Source: Gigaspora rosea (Eukaryota; Glomeromycota; Glomeromycetes; Diversisporales; Gigasporaceae). From it: a stretch of DNA of 64,000 bases. Shown in pieces: positions 35,927-46,881 of this stretch. Location of the stretch: positions 262,847-326,846 of the forward strand of contig QKWP01000003.1 in NCBI GenBank assembly GCA_003550325.1, written 5' to 3'. Under the pieces are notes generated by a model. That model saw only the letters and a program-made list of their open reading frames with translations, had not been told where the DNA came from and made no database searches. The first letter of the stretch is position 1. Each line of letters begins with the position of its first letter. The position numbers and the translations under genes were made by a program.

Positions 35927-38511
35927 ATAAAAAAAAAGCTACCTTGATAGATTTGTTAACAGTGTGGGTAGAAGTAATGAGAATTCGTTTTTATACAAAA
36001 AAAAATAAAGTTAGATGAACATTAAAAAAAAAATTATTAAATAAACGCTTATTAAATCTTACCTGATCTTGTAATTTTGACTTTTATTTTCAGTTTTTTC
36101 AATTATTTAAAGTATTTTTAACTCGGGGCGACTCTATTGCTGAGAATTTAATGTTTAGCGTTTAGGGTGTTAAATGGTGAGACTAGTCCGGTCTGATCCT
36201 AGTCTCTAAAAGTTGAAAACCTTAAAGAAAATACAATACATTTTATTAGCTCGAGAAAAAAAAAAAAAAAAAAAAGTACCTGTTCTTTCTTAGAATTCTT
36301 AGAAGTTAAAACGAACATTACTCAATTAATTATTCACCATATTTCCCTTTAAATTTGGTGGCTATTTATATTGTATTCGCGGACCTATGGGACCGATCCA
36401 AATAAATTAAAGTTTGATAATCTAAGTATTTGCTATATAAATGAACGTATCTGGTCATGTGATTGAGACCCGATTAGGAAATCGGCTAAGCCGACTAAGC
36501 TGACCAAAATTTATCAGCTAAGCTTAGCCGATAAATTTTGATCGGCCACATTCACTACCTACAGCGAGATTATGAAAAGCAACTGAAGATTAATAAATCG
36601 AGTGTCAGCCACTGTTTACGTCTGGCTTTTGGTGATTGTCTGGTACTACATCCTGATACTTGTTCTAATTGTGAATCACTTCTTTTATTTTTTTTAGCTT
36701 TAAAAAGGAATCTTCCAACTGAACATCATGCATCTCTCGATGAATACCAACAAGACCTAATCTTTTTTATGCCCCATTATGCAAGAAAAAAAACTTATCT
36801 TAGTAGTCAAATTAATGCTAATTTTCAAGACCTGGATCATGATGGGGCACTGCTTAAAGTAGATTACAAAATGAATGTTAATTCCCAAAGTGCATGTGAA
36901 ACAAATGTATACACGAAAAATGACGATAATACTACACTCAATATTTCCGCTTTTGACCACTGGTCGAATGACACAAAACAAGACGCTTGATTTACTGCAT
37001 CTTCTTTACACACAGTATTAGAAACTCTTAAAAAAATCCCCAAATGGGTAACAATAATTTCGGATAATGGAGGTCACTATCATTGTACTGAATTAATGAT
37101 AATTATGTCGCACTGGAAGGAATGGTATGGAATCCAACCAAGAAGGTGGTTATTTTTAGAAGCAGAGAAGGCGAAAACTGCAATTGACTTTCATCACGCT
37201 CAGGTATTATGTATAAATACTATATTTTTTTAATTTTTATCTATGTTTATAACATTTACTAATAATCAGAATATTTTTTATTTATATGTAGATTACTCAA
37301 GCAATAAAGCGCTATGTAAAGCTCTGTTATGAAATTAAAGTAGGTGAAGATATAGGAGAAGTGATAAAGGATATCTCGGGAACGCATATCGCAGAAATAA
37401 TGCCTAATCAACAATATGGTAGCTATTGCTATCTGTTACTTATTAATGCTAATTTTAAAGATATAATTATATTAATGGTAAAAGATAAACCAAAATTCGG
37501 TACGATTCCTGGTATTACATCTTGGAATGAGTGAAAATGGCCAGATGATGAAGATGAGACTGGTTTTATTTGCGCATGTGGATTACCAGGGTTTGGTCAA
37601 TGGAACTTATTCTCTCCAGCAAAAATTGAAAAAATTTTAAAAGACCATCAGATTATAAAGCCTCAACCAACAATGTCAGCACATTCAATACCGACTAAAT
37701 TGTGGACTACACTTAACCAAAACGCAAAAAAATTATGTAAGCATTAAAGTGTTACCTCGTTATTTACTCAATATAGGGGTTTTTTTTTTCTAAACCTAAA
37801 TTTTTTAAAAAAAGGATACAGAAAATTTTCTGTTTGTAGACTTAACGAACGTGCCATCACTAAGAATTCAACTGAAGACTTTGGATAACTGATAATCTTT
37901 TTTTAATAATAAATTTTCTTTAGCCATAAATTTTTTATATCGGGTTGGGCACAAAAAGAAAATCAGAGATCAAGAAATGAATTTGCTAAGATTGCACCTT
38001 GCGCAAAGTCATTATTGGAAGCAATGTTTGTCACAGGAACAGTGGATAGAAATAAAAAAATAGAATGCTCAGCAAATGTATCAAGAACTACACGAACAAG
38101 TAAATAAAGATGAACTCGAACCTGAGGAAATGCCAAAGCTTTCGACAGTGCAAAACTAGATTACCAGAACTGCGTCGATTATGAAGCAAAAACTTACTGT
38201 CGAAGAGACAGGGAACTTGAAATTTAAAATAATATTCGAATGCACCTAAATCTTGAATCGTATTTTTAGGTCGTAAATCTGTTGTAGCTGCAAAGTAAAA
38301 GTTTTAAATATAAAATAAATAAACTTTTTTTTCGAATATTATAGTTTTAATACTAATTATGCATCATTTTACTTGGTCATAATTATTCCAGTTCCTTATT
38401 AAAAGGTAATTACCTTTTTAGACTTCTTCATGTCTTTTAATTTTTATATAGTAATTTGTCCCCAATTTTGTATAAATAATTTGTGCTGATCTTATACGGA
38501 TCAGCAATTAA

Positions 38512-38971
38512 CTATTTCTATCATTTCTACCATTTTTACCATTTCTACCATTTCTACCATTTCTACCATTTTGACTATTTCTACCATTTCTACCATTCCT
38601 ATCATTTCTACCATTTTTACTATTCCTACCATTTTACCATTTCTACCATTTCGTACCATTGTAACTAATAACTGTAAAAAGATATATAAACCCTAGTTTT
38701 TCCCTTCCTGCACATTAGACTCAGATTCCTCTCCTCCTCACTCTAACGCCTAAAAATAGTTATATCTCTTGCATATTATTATCTAAATAAATAAAATATA
38801 TCTTTGATCAATAAGTATACTCTTGTCATTTAATAAAAATATACTGAACTGCTCTAGTAAAGTAATATTCCACTTTCACACCACTTCATATCTTCTCTGC
38901 CCCTTATAAGATCCCTGTCGCTGTGTGCTATGTTGCAAGTACTATATTGAAGGCTATAGTTGCTTGTAATA
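38512..38971 (+). repeat. 5' LTR, right part
   Basis: Continues the LTR after the TTAA transposon. It starts with a 9-bp minisatellite (ACCATTTCT variants, 38515-38660), then a TATA box (TATATAAA at 38683-38690), an AATAAA-type signal near 38785, and ends CTTGTAATA. The 3' LTR has TAACA here, a single C-to-T change. Confidence 0.85.
38683..38690 (+). promoter_or_regulatory. LTR TATA box
   Basis: TATATAAA in the LTR, duplicated at 48131-48138 in the 3' LTR. Confidence 0.55.
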
Positions 38972-38973
38972 TT

Positions 38974-38992
38974 TTGGTGCCTTCTGGCAGAA
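38974..38992 (+). other. Primer-binding-site candidate
   Basis: TTGGTGCCTTCTGGCAG begins three bases after the LTR end; TGG as the start of a tRNA-complementary site is the usual arrangement. The primer tRNA was not identified. Confidence 0.45.
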
Positions 38993-39387
38993 ATCATTTA
39001 AAACGGCCAGAACACTAGGACCTCTCTTCTCTTCTCTGCAAGGATATATCTTTGGTTAACTCTCCTTTTCCTCTCCTTTCTTATAATTAAGTATTTTTTT
39101 CTTGGTTTACCTGTTGAATTAAAAGAGATTCGTTCAAAAGGGCATACTTGAAGCCTCTTGCATTTGTTGCACCAGTATTTTTCTGTCGAATTGAAAATGA
39201 TTCATTTAGAAGGGCATACTTACTTGAAGCCTCTGCTTTTGTAGCACTTGTTTGTTTTGAATTAGTAATTTTAGAATTAGTTTTGCATTTTATTTTTTTT
39301 CTTCTAACAATTAATAATAGAAACCCAAACCTGTTTAACTTAAATTTGGAACTGTAAAGTCTACTAACTATTTTCTTAGACCTCTAT

Positions 39388-41690
39388 ATGAATAGAGCTT
39401 ATCAAATCTATTTAGAACAAATGAAGCACACGACGCCAGTTAAACTTCTACTCTTGCTGTAGAAGTTCAACAAATTGTTAAACCTGATCTATCTTGTACA
39501 GTTTGCTATCCTCCTGTCCACTATTTCTGAGCTTTTCGCACTTTTTGGAATCGATACCAACTAGCATACCTTGCTACTAGCAATATTCAACAAACTATCG
39601 CCAACTTTTATACTCTTCGTGAACCTAATAATTACAATACCATTAGAGCTGCTGCTAGAAATGTTGTTTTTAGCTATCACTATAATAATCTTAACCTTAA
39701 TTCTGCTGAAGTTATTGCTGCCCTCCTTCGAGCATACACTCGATTTACTTTTCGATCTACCCTACCTTTTAATTTTCAAGGAAACATTTTTGACTTATAT
39801 ATTGAAGCCACTACTTTAGCCACCTTTATCCAACCAGCCCGTATAACTGATACCTTCAACTACCTCTTATCTATCTTATGCTCCCAGGACTACAACAATG
39901 ATATTTATACATTCAATCTTACTTCTGCTCCACAATCGATATATAACCTATTCCCGAAGAACTAGATAACATAGCTGAACCCTCACATTCTTCTATCTTA
40001 GACCTTACGATAGAAATACTACTCATATCCAATTCCCCCTCCACTTCAGCTACCTACCTCTCCTATTGTTGAAATTCCTTTAAATAATCCATCTCATCGC
40101 CCTAATACTCCTCCTCCAAACTGAGTTGCTCAACTTATTCAGAACCTTAATCCTTATATCTATTTTCAACGCATACCTCAACCTACAACTACTCCTCAAC
40201 CACCCATAGTTAACAAATTCTATCCTGAAAACCAATTTGCATCTAATACTACTCCCTTACACACTCCTCCTCTTCAATGCCAATGCCAAACACTTGAACC
40301 CAACTAGAATTTGTTCAACCTCAACTTATTGGAGCTTATCCAGACCAAGGAATTGTAGAGCAAGTACTTACTGAAGAAGAAATAAATTTAAGAAGAGAAA
40401 ATTTTGAAGAAATAAATTTATTGGGAATATTAGAAGAATTAGAAGGAATACAAGAAGAAATAAATTATCAAGCTGAAGAACCAGAAGAAGAAACACACTC
40501 AGAACCTGAATCAGAAGCAACTATAGAAGAACCAGAACCAGAAGAAAACATAGCTAACGATGCTTTAACTGCCGCTGCCGAAGCAATGACTACTCTTGCC
40601 AATGAATGCTCTTGGAAGAGGTGGTGAAAAGTCACTTCTTAAAATTGACTTCTATCAAGGTGACAGAACCCAGGACCCTGTAACATGGCTAGAAGAATTT
40701 GCTAAAGCTAACCATTGGAGTCCTGCTTGACAATTAGAACTCGCCTATGCTTATATGAAGGATAATGCTCAAGAATGGCTTGCAAGTCTTGAACATGCCC
40801 AACTCATTTTTATCATCGTGAACATGACCAAGAAGTTGATAAGGTACATATCTATAGTTTTGCCCATCTTTTCAGAGACAAGTTTAGTACCACTAAACAA
40901 AAAGCTACTTGGCAAAAGCAATTATTTAAATCAAACAAGGCACAGATACAGTTGATACTAATTTTAGCCGCTTTAAATGTTTAAAAGGACGAATAGATTC
41001 TAACAATGCTTTCCCTGAAGCCGTTATGATTCAATTCTTTATTTAAAGACTACGACCTGAATATGCCATAAATGGCCAAACTGCTGAACCTGCTGAATTG
41101 GATGATGCTATTACTAAAGCAGGAAAATGGGAAACTAGTCAGTTAATGGCCTCTGCATATAATACCAATGATGCCAACCAAGCCATTGAATACCTTACTA
41201 AACAGATTGCCAAGCTTAGCATAAACCTTGCTAAAAAACAAGCTGTTTCTCCTACTCCTACTTCTGCCTACTATACTGACCAAAGTAAGGACTGACCCCA
41301 ATCTAATGTTGAAAATGCTACATGTTTTTATTGTGGTCAAAAAGGACATTTCATTTGAAATAGTCATACTCGGTACCAGGATAATAAAAAGGATTACCAA
41401 GGATACCAATCTCGTGGTAGAAGCAGCAACTACTCTTCCAGAAATAATAGATCCTATGACAGATCCAGATCCAGAAACAAAAGCCAGTCCCCGGATAGGA
41501 ATTATAACCGCTCTGGATATAATCGATCCAGGAGCTGAAATCAGTTCTGAGATAAACACAGAGATAGCTGAAGCCATCGCTCTTTTAATCGATCCAGATC
41601 TCGCAATCGATCGTCTACTCTTTATCCTCGTGATATTTATATTCTTGATACTGCTAATGATTATACCTATGAACAATTCGAAGCCTTCCT
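39388..41690 (+). pseudogene. Ty3 gag, decayed
   Basis: ATG at 39388 gives MNRAYQIYLEQMKHTTP, then a frameshift into a long stretch including HYF, a TGA, AFRTFWNRYQLAYLATSN and RAAARNVVFSYHYNNLN. An acidic Glu/Pro stretch follows (40340-40560). The retrotransposon gag core is clear at 40640-41290: KIDFYQGDRTQDPVTWLEEF, AYAYMKDNAQEWL, FRDKFSTT and RLRPEYA. A CCHC knuckle follows near 41317 (CFYCGQKGHF with the last Cys changed to Ser and a TGA inside), then an Arg/Ser-rich tail. In-frame TGAs interrupt the Arg/Ser tail three times. Gag forms the particle and binds the RNA. Confidence 0.8.
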
Positions 41691-41774
41691 GGCTAATGAA
41701 ACTATTAGAATTGCCCTCACAATTACCTAATTGAAGAAGCCAAAACTCCTTAGACCCTGAAACCTACCTATACT

Positions 41775-42190
41775 ACTCCTGTTAAGTGTAAGATTAAACT
41801 TTATAGAAAGCCCATAATTGCCAGTGGTGCTACTGTCAGCATGATCTCTAGCCAAGTTGTAAGAAAACTTGGATTGAACATAGGAGCACTCTCCTCTAGC
41901 CTCATTGTTACAGCCACTGGACCCTCTGTTTGTCTCCTAGGCATAATTAAAATCTACCTATTGAAATTGAAGGAACCATCATCCCTATGGATATTGAAGT
42001 GATGAATATTACCTCTTACTCATTACTTCTAGGTAATAACTGGTCACAGAAAGTAGATGCCAGTTATAGTTGGAAAAACAAAGCTTATATCTCAGATGGA
42101 ATAAAAGAAAAATTCACGTACCTACTACCTATGAACACGATCAACCTTTACCTGCTCAACCTACTATTACTGATGAAAAGGAATTAGAAA
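41775..42190 (+). pseudogene. Retropepsin-like protease, active-site Asp lost
   Basis: Begins TPVKCKIKLYRKP, then IIASGATVSMI where the family has Asp-Ser-Gly: the Asp codon is GCC (41820-41822). After a frameshift near 41945 the C-terminal half is readable (MDIEVMNITSYSLLLGNNW), the aspartic-protease dyad-flanking LLG motif. Normally cleaves the Gag-Pol polyprotein; inactive here. Confidence 0.8.
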
Positions 42191-42306
42191 AGTTTGAACA
42201 AGAATATCTCCGTCCAAAAAAAGCCTATGTAGTAGAAATAGAACCTGACAATTGGACAACTGTCACTTTCAGATAAAGACACAGCGCCTTTTTCACTAAA
42301 CAGAAA

Positions 42307-43071
42307 TGTAGATACTGCTACTCCTACAATTATCTTTATGCAGACTGCCCGAATAACAAATGCTATTGTTGCCATCGTTACAGACACCTTGTTGCATACT
42401 GCCCAAAACAAGCCCCCAAAAGAAATATTTGCAAAACCTGCTCTCAACCTGGCTACCTGTATAAGGACTGTACTGTAATCTATGTTATCAGTATAGAGAA
42501 TATGGGCACATTGGTGCCAACTGACCCCAAATGGCCCAGATCCTTGAAAACTGAAGATACCAATGTGGTTGTCAACCTCAGGAAGTAAATGCTAATCGGC
42601 TACCCCATTTTTCTCCTTTTAGAGTTAACCATTGCTGTCAATGCAAGATACCCAAAAGACCAGAAGAAATCAGGCCTCTGGAGCAAACCTTAGTTTGCAA
42701 AGGATGTTAGAATGATTTCCATCATGCTCTAGACCAGGATGACCTTCTTCAAAAATGGTGAAGGCTGAGCAATGCTAACGGAATGTAAGCTCTGCAGAGA
42801 ACAAGGCATCAAATACAAGATGATTAAACTTGATTCTATCCAAGAGGACACTCGGTTCTGCAACCTCAAATGCTTGTATGCATATAAAGCTACAAGGATG
42901 TGGAATGGAACTCCAACTACAACCTATGGACTCGAGTACATCATTTTACTGAATCTACCAGGAATGCTGGACATGCATATGACTTCAACCAAAGCTGAAT
43001 TTATCGACTTGTTTAGATACAAATTGGAGAAAGCAATGAAGACCTCGCTCATACTCTTGAACTCCAAATAG
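42307..43071 (+). pseudogene. Cys-rich zinc-knuckle array between protease and RT
   Basis: After the protease the frame enters a Cys cluster: CRYCYSYNYLYADC, CYCCHRYRHLVAYC and CKTCSQPGYLYKDC, all with CX2C-X9-C spacing. The middle one keeps the zinc-knuckle His; the others have Tyr there. A fourth, CNLCYQYREYGHIGAN, ends in a TGA in place of the last Cys (42522-42524). Further Cys pairs follow (HCCQC, CKGC, ECKLC, CNLKC) up to about 42870. Ty3 elements normally have one or two knuckles, in Gag, so this segment is unusual. It probably bound nucleic acid. Broken by frameshifts. Confidence 0.6.
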
Positions 43072-43700
43072 CCGATCGATCAAACCAGGACTATAACTAT
43101 GATGAAGTCAATATCATCATGAGAGCCTCTCAAATACAATTAAGTGAAACTGAAGAAGAAACTCTGCAAAGAATTTTATAAGAATCTTTTGATGCTAGTC
43201 ATTCAGACTTTGACTAAAGGAAAGCTAAGAAAAACTTACAAAGAAATTTTCAAGGAACTGTTGGACTCTATAAGGAATATATAATAGTCAAAAAGAATAC
43301 TGAGTTAGAACAATTTGACTCCTATTGTGAGGAATATTATGAAGCACTTCACACTCTTCCAGACCCAGAAGTTCTGTCTCCTCCAACCTCTCCAACACTA
43401 GGATCACCTGTTGTTGCACCAATAAAAACTGCAACAGCAATTTTAGAACCTACAGACCTAGTTCCTCTCCTTTAGGAACAGATTAGGCAACAGACCCAAA
43501 TCATTGCTCTACTACAGGAACAAGCTAAAACGTTCAAACACCAGGACCAGACCATCAAGGAATTACAAGCCCGAGTTGATTATTTTGAAACCTTTCATCG
43601 TCGACTAAGGGATTTATATAATAAATCCTCTTCTGCTACTCCTATAAACAATCTCAATAATAGTGATGCTCAAAAAATTTTTAAGTGATTCTGAGCAAGA
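43072..43700 (+). pseudogene. Linker with coiled coil before RT
   Basis: Acidic helical sequence, then a Gln/Leu-rich heptad-like stretch (QTQIIALLQEQAKTFKHQ and IKELQARVDYFETFHRRL) at about 43485-43610. Stops and a TAG are present. No enzymatic domain. May mediate multimerisation of Pol; inference only. Confidence 0.45.
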
Positions 43701-43789
43701 TCAAAAACTACTCGAAGATACAGACAATTCTAGACCTAGAATTATTCAAGAAATTTATACTGTGACTCAGGATATCAAACCAAAAGTAG

Positions 43790-45180
43790 AACCCTTAACT
43801 ACTCACCAAGGAGCCCAATTTCGACAACTGTTCTTGAATTTGCTGATCTCTTTGCAAAAGATATGACTCAGCTAGGTAGAACTGACCTAGTGACCCATAG
43901 AATTTTTACTGACAATGTACCTTTTGTCAGCTCTAGACCTTATATGGTGCCTCATACTGAACAAACATTTATTAATGAAGAGTTACAACAAATGTTGGAT
44001 AATAAATTAATAAAGGAATCCTCTAGCCCTTGGGCCTCTCCTGTTGTATTGGTAACAAAGAAAAATGGAAAAAAAAGATTTTGTGTAGATTATAGAAAAC
44101 TCAATGCTATTACCAAGAAGGACCAATATTCTCTACCCTGAATAGATGAAATGCTTGACTCACTTGCTGAAGCTACCTATTTTTCCACCCTTGACCTCAT
44201 GAGTAGATACTGGCAAGTAAAAGTACACCCAGAAAATAGAGAGAAAACTGCTTTCATTACTAGATATGGAACCTACGAGTTCAATGTCATGCCCTTTGAA
44301 CTATATAATGCCCTTGCTACCTTTCAATAGCTTATGAATAAAGTTCACAAAGGCATAGCTTACAAATATGTAGTAGTATACCTGGATGATACCAATGTCT
44401 TTTCATGAACATTCGATGACCATATCAAGTATCTAAGAGAAGTATTTACCAGAATACAGGATTGAAGTTAAATATTAAAAAATGTAATTTTTGGATGAAA
44501 TGCCTACCTTTCTTAGGACATACAGTATAATAGAAGAAAAAGGATTCTCACCAGACCTAGACAAGATAATTGCTTTTCAGAAAATCCAACCTCCAAAAAA
44601 TATTACCCAATTACGCTCATTCTTAGGCCTTGCCAAATACTATCGACAGTTCATTAAACATTTCTCTCCCATTGCCTACCCTCTTAACCAATTGCTACAT
44701 AAGAACAATACTTATAAATGGAATGACCAATGTCAAAAAGCCTTTGATGAACTCAAGTACCGACTTACTACTGCCCCTATCCTTATCTACCCGGACTACA
44801 AAAGAGAGTTTATACTAGCTACTGACGCTTCCTACACTGGATTGGAGCCACCCTAAGTCAAATATCGAATGATAAAAAGGAACATCCTATTGCTTATACT
44901 AGTAAAAGTTTAAAAAGAAAAGAAATGAACTATAGAGCAACTAAATTAGAATATGCTGCTATAGTATGGGCTATCGAACATTTCCACAAATATTTTGGTA
45001 CAAGTCACTTTATACTGGTTACTGACCACTCTGCTCTCAAATGGTTAAAATCTTCGCAACCAAAAGAACATCTAGGCTGATGAATAATAAAACTCCAACC
45101 TTGCCACTTTACTATCATACATAAACCTGTAAGAATTCATTCGAATGTTGATGCCCTCTCTCAATTACCGATCCAGACAT
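43790..45180 (+). pseudogene. Reverse transcriptase and RNase H
   Basis: RT blocks in order: SSPWASPVVLVTKKNGKKRF, CVDYRKLNAITKKDQYSLP, STLDLMSRYWQVKVHPE, TAFITRYGTYEFNVMPF, and the catalytic box YLDD (44379-44390), then QLRSFLGLAKYYRQFIKHF. RNase H: LATDASYTGL (Asp at 44824) and, one frame over, KLEYAAIVWAIEHFHKYFG and VTDHSALKW. Stops: TGA at 44141 and 44408, TAG near 44328, two TGAs near 45078; frameshifts near 44465 and 44850. Confidence 0.9.
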
Positions 45181-45204
45181 ACTTTTCTACCACTGCTGTT
45201 ATAT

Positions 45205-46450
45205 GAACTTGGACCAATACCAAAATTTAATAGAGTACTTAGAAACAGACACACTCCCTTCTATCTTAACGGACAATGAAAAACAGACAATTATTAATCA
45301 ATCTAGACATTATAAAATAAAGGATAAATTATTATATAAAAAGAATCAAAAAGACCCAGACAACCTATTAGAGTAATCAAATGGACTGAAGTTGAACCAA
45401 TTTTGTATATGATGCATAGTCATTCTACCGCTAAACATTTAGGAACAGATGCTATGTATTATAAAATATCTGAACGATACTATTGGGACCAAATGTACAA
45501 AGATGTTCAAAATTATGTACGCTCATGTGAAGTCTGCCAAAAACGAGGCAAAAGCAAAAGAAAAGAATCTCTCCACCCTATCCAAGTTGGAAGAGCCTTT
45601 AAAAGAATAAGCATAGACCTAGTAGGACCTTTACCAATAGCCACTCGCAACAATCGCTACATTATTGTTGCAACTGATTATCTTACTTGCTGGCCTGAAG
45701 CTAAAGCTGTACCAGATGCAAGTGCAGAAACTCTAGCAAAGTTCATTTTTGAAAAAATTGTTTGCAGACATGGAGTCCCCAAGATTATTCTTTCTGATAA
45801 TGGAAAGAATTTCACTAGCGAAGTTGTTAGAATATTGTGTGAGAAATTTTTAATAAAACACATATTCTCCTCACCTTACCATCCACAAACCAATGGAGTG
45901 GTTGAAAGATTGAACAGAATATTTTGTAATTCTCTTGCAAAAGTCACAGAAAATATTGAAGATTGGGACCTGAGCATATCTGCTGTACTGTTTGTATATA
46001 GAACCAAGAGACATGCAACTACTGGATATACTTCTTTCCACTTAGTATATGGTAGACAAGCTATCCTACCTATTGAAACTGTTATCCCTATAGACCCAGT
46101 TGACTCAGATGAAGAAATATCATTAGAAAACAGTATATTACAAAGAGCTTTTGAATTAATAGAAGAATTACTATACCAACATAATGCTGCCAGAGAGAAT
46201 ACAATTAAATTCCAAAAGAAACAGAAAGTTAGATTTGACTCTAGAATACAAAAAGATGCATTTGAAATTGGTGACAAAGTTTGGGTACAAAGAAAAGACA
46301 TAGAAACCTCTCACTTTGCAAAATTTGAAGAGAAAAGAATAGGACCATTTATTGTTAAGGAAAAATTAAATAATTTGCGCCTTTAAACTGTGTACAATGG
46401 ATAGAAAACATTAAAGCAGTACTACAATAGCGATCGTCTTGTTAAGTACT
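45205..46450 (+). pseudogene. Integrase with intact DDE residues, frame broken at both ends
   Basis: The main ORF is 45403-46386 (327 codons). Zinc H2C2 domain (His in MMHSHS and AKHLG, CEVCQ), core with Asp in ISIDLVGPLP (45616), Asp in LSDNGKNF (45796) and Glu in NGVVERLNR (45904), and a GPY/F module (RIGPFIVKE) at the end. The upstream segment (YMNLDQYQNLIEYLE) is in another frame, joined by a frameshift near 45370, and the C-terminus shifts at 46384 (YYNSDRLVKYYEKQDW). No chromodomain seen. Inserts element DNA into the genome. Confidence 0.9.
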
Positions 46451-46559
46451 ATGAGAAACAAGATTGGCAACCTATGATTGTCATTTAGAATTTCCGGAGA
46501 GAAATTCTTAAAACAGATAGAAACACAGCCTTAACCCTTAATTTATAGTATGCAACAAA

Positions 46560-46881
46560 CAATTTTTTTTAGAATCTAAGTCACCACATTTTATTTAAAA
46601 ATTAGAAGTAATAATAATATAGAGAAATCGGATTTTTGAATTCGTAGAACGATTGCTACTAAGTAAAGTCGATCAATATCGCTCAGTTTGAGCTGAAATT
46701 TTGATTACATATCCATCAGACAATTTCGCATCTTTTCTACTAAGCTTATCTTAGTACGAAAACGCCTCAAGAACACGCAAACGACTTGATGGCATTTTTG
46801 ATTTACAAGAAGATATTTGGTCACGTGATCTACGTTACTGAATTTTTAATCACATGATAGCCGTTACGAACATAATAGACA
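46560..46881 (+). other. Spacer between integrase and the extra ORF
   Basis: AT-rich, no ORF; could hold a promoter or re-initiation signal for the downstream ORF but nothing specific was recognised. Confidence 0.35.

Larger units (their letters stand above)
32722..36565 (+). mobile_element. hAT transposon, 3.83 kb, with perfect 8-bp duplication
   Basis: The element is 32730-36557. The termini are TAGTGATTTTGGC and the complement of TAGTGAATGTGGC. The 8-bp duplication CCTACAGC is perfect (32722-32729, 36558-36565). Subterminal copies of TCGGCTAAGCC and its complement occur at both ends (32755-32785, 36480-36525). It holds a hAT transposase gene. The insertion is inside an exon of the TTAA-transposon gene. 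Confidence 0.93.
30899..38235 (+). pseudogene. Large multi-exon DDE-like transposase gene of the TTAA transposon
   Basis: Exons readable at ~30899-31809, 31866-32108, 32190-32609, 32685-32729 plus 36566-37203, 37292-37745 and ~37940-38230, mostly with GT-AG borders. Candidate acidic residues are Asp in KVDYKMN (~36863), Asp in ISDNGGHYH (~37057) and Glu in FLEAEKAK (~37160), then HHAQ and a helix AIKRYVKLCYE, so a D-D-E RNase-H-like core is inferred. Two Cys-x2-Cys-type pairs (CSTC; CSNC) suggest zinc binding. A hAT element splits the exon encoding MYIFQQYLQ and RDYEKQLK; the frame continues across when the element and one 8-bp duplication are ignored. Breaks: TAA after CSTCN, TGA in QDA-FTA and WNE-KWP, TAG in VQN-ITR, and frameshifts near 32550 and 38075. 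Resembles a large Rhizophagus multicopy family; exact superfamily unknown. Confidence 0.65.
29061..38511. mobile_element. 9.44-kb DNA transposon with TIRs and TTAA duplications
   Basis: The element is 29065-38507. The left end reads TTGCTGATCTGGATAAGATC and continues with AATTACTATA and AATTTGGGGCAATTTT. The complement of the right end reads TTGCTGATCCGTATAAGATC with AATTGGGGACAAATT, so imperfect inverted repeats reach about 75-90 bp. TTAA flanks both sides (29061-29064, 38508-38511), and removing the element and one TTAA restores LTR sequence comparable with the 3' LTR at 48010. It carries one large multi-exon gene in plus orientation. TTAA duplication occurs in piggyBac, Kolobok and Sola3; the ends do not look like canonical piggyBac. 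Confidence 0.8.

Noticed and set aside
36757-36981. 74-codon minus ORF
   Set aside because: Antisense to the transposase-like exon.
29061-38511. Assignment of the TTAA transposon to piggyBac
   Set aside because: The TTAA duplication fits, but the ends lack the usual CCC-type start and the protein is not recognisably piggyBac; left open.
41143-41734. Two ~170-codon ORFs on opposite strands over the gag tail
   Set aside because: Shadows of the Arg/Ser-rich gag frame, which matches the retrotransposon order.
45678-46301. Minus ORFs over integrase
   Set aside because: Antisense shadows of a frame with intact DDE residues.
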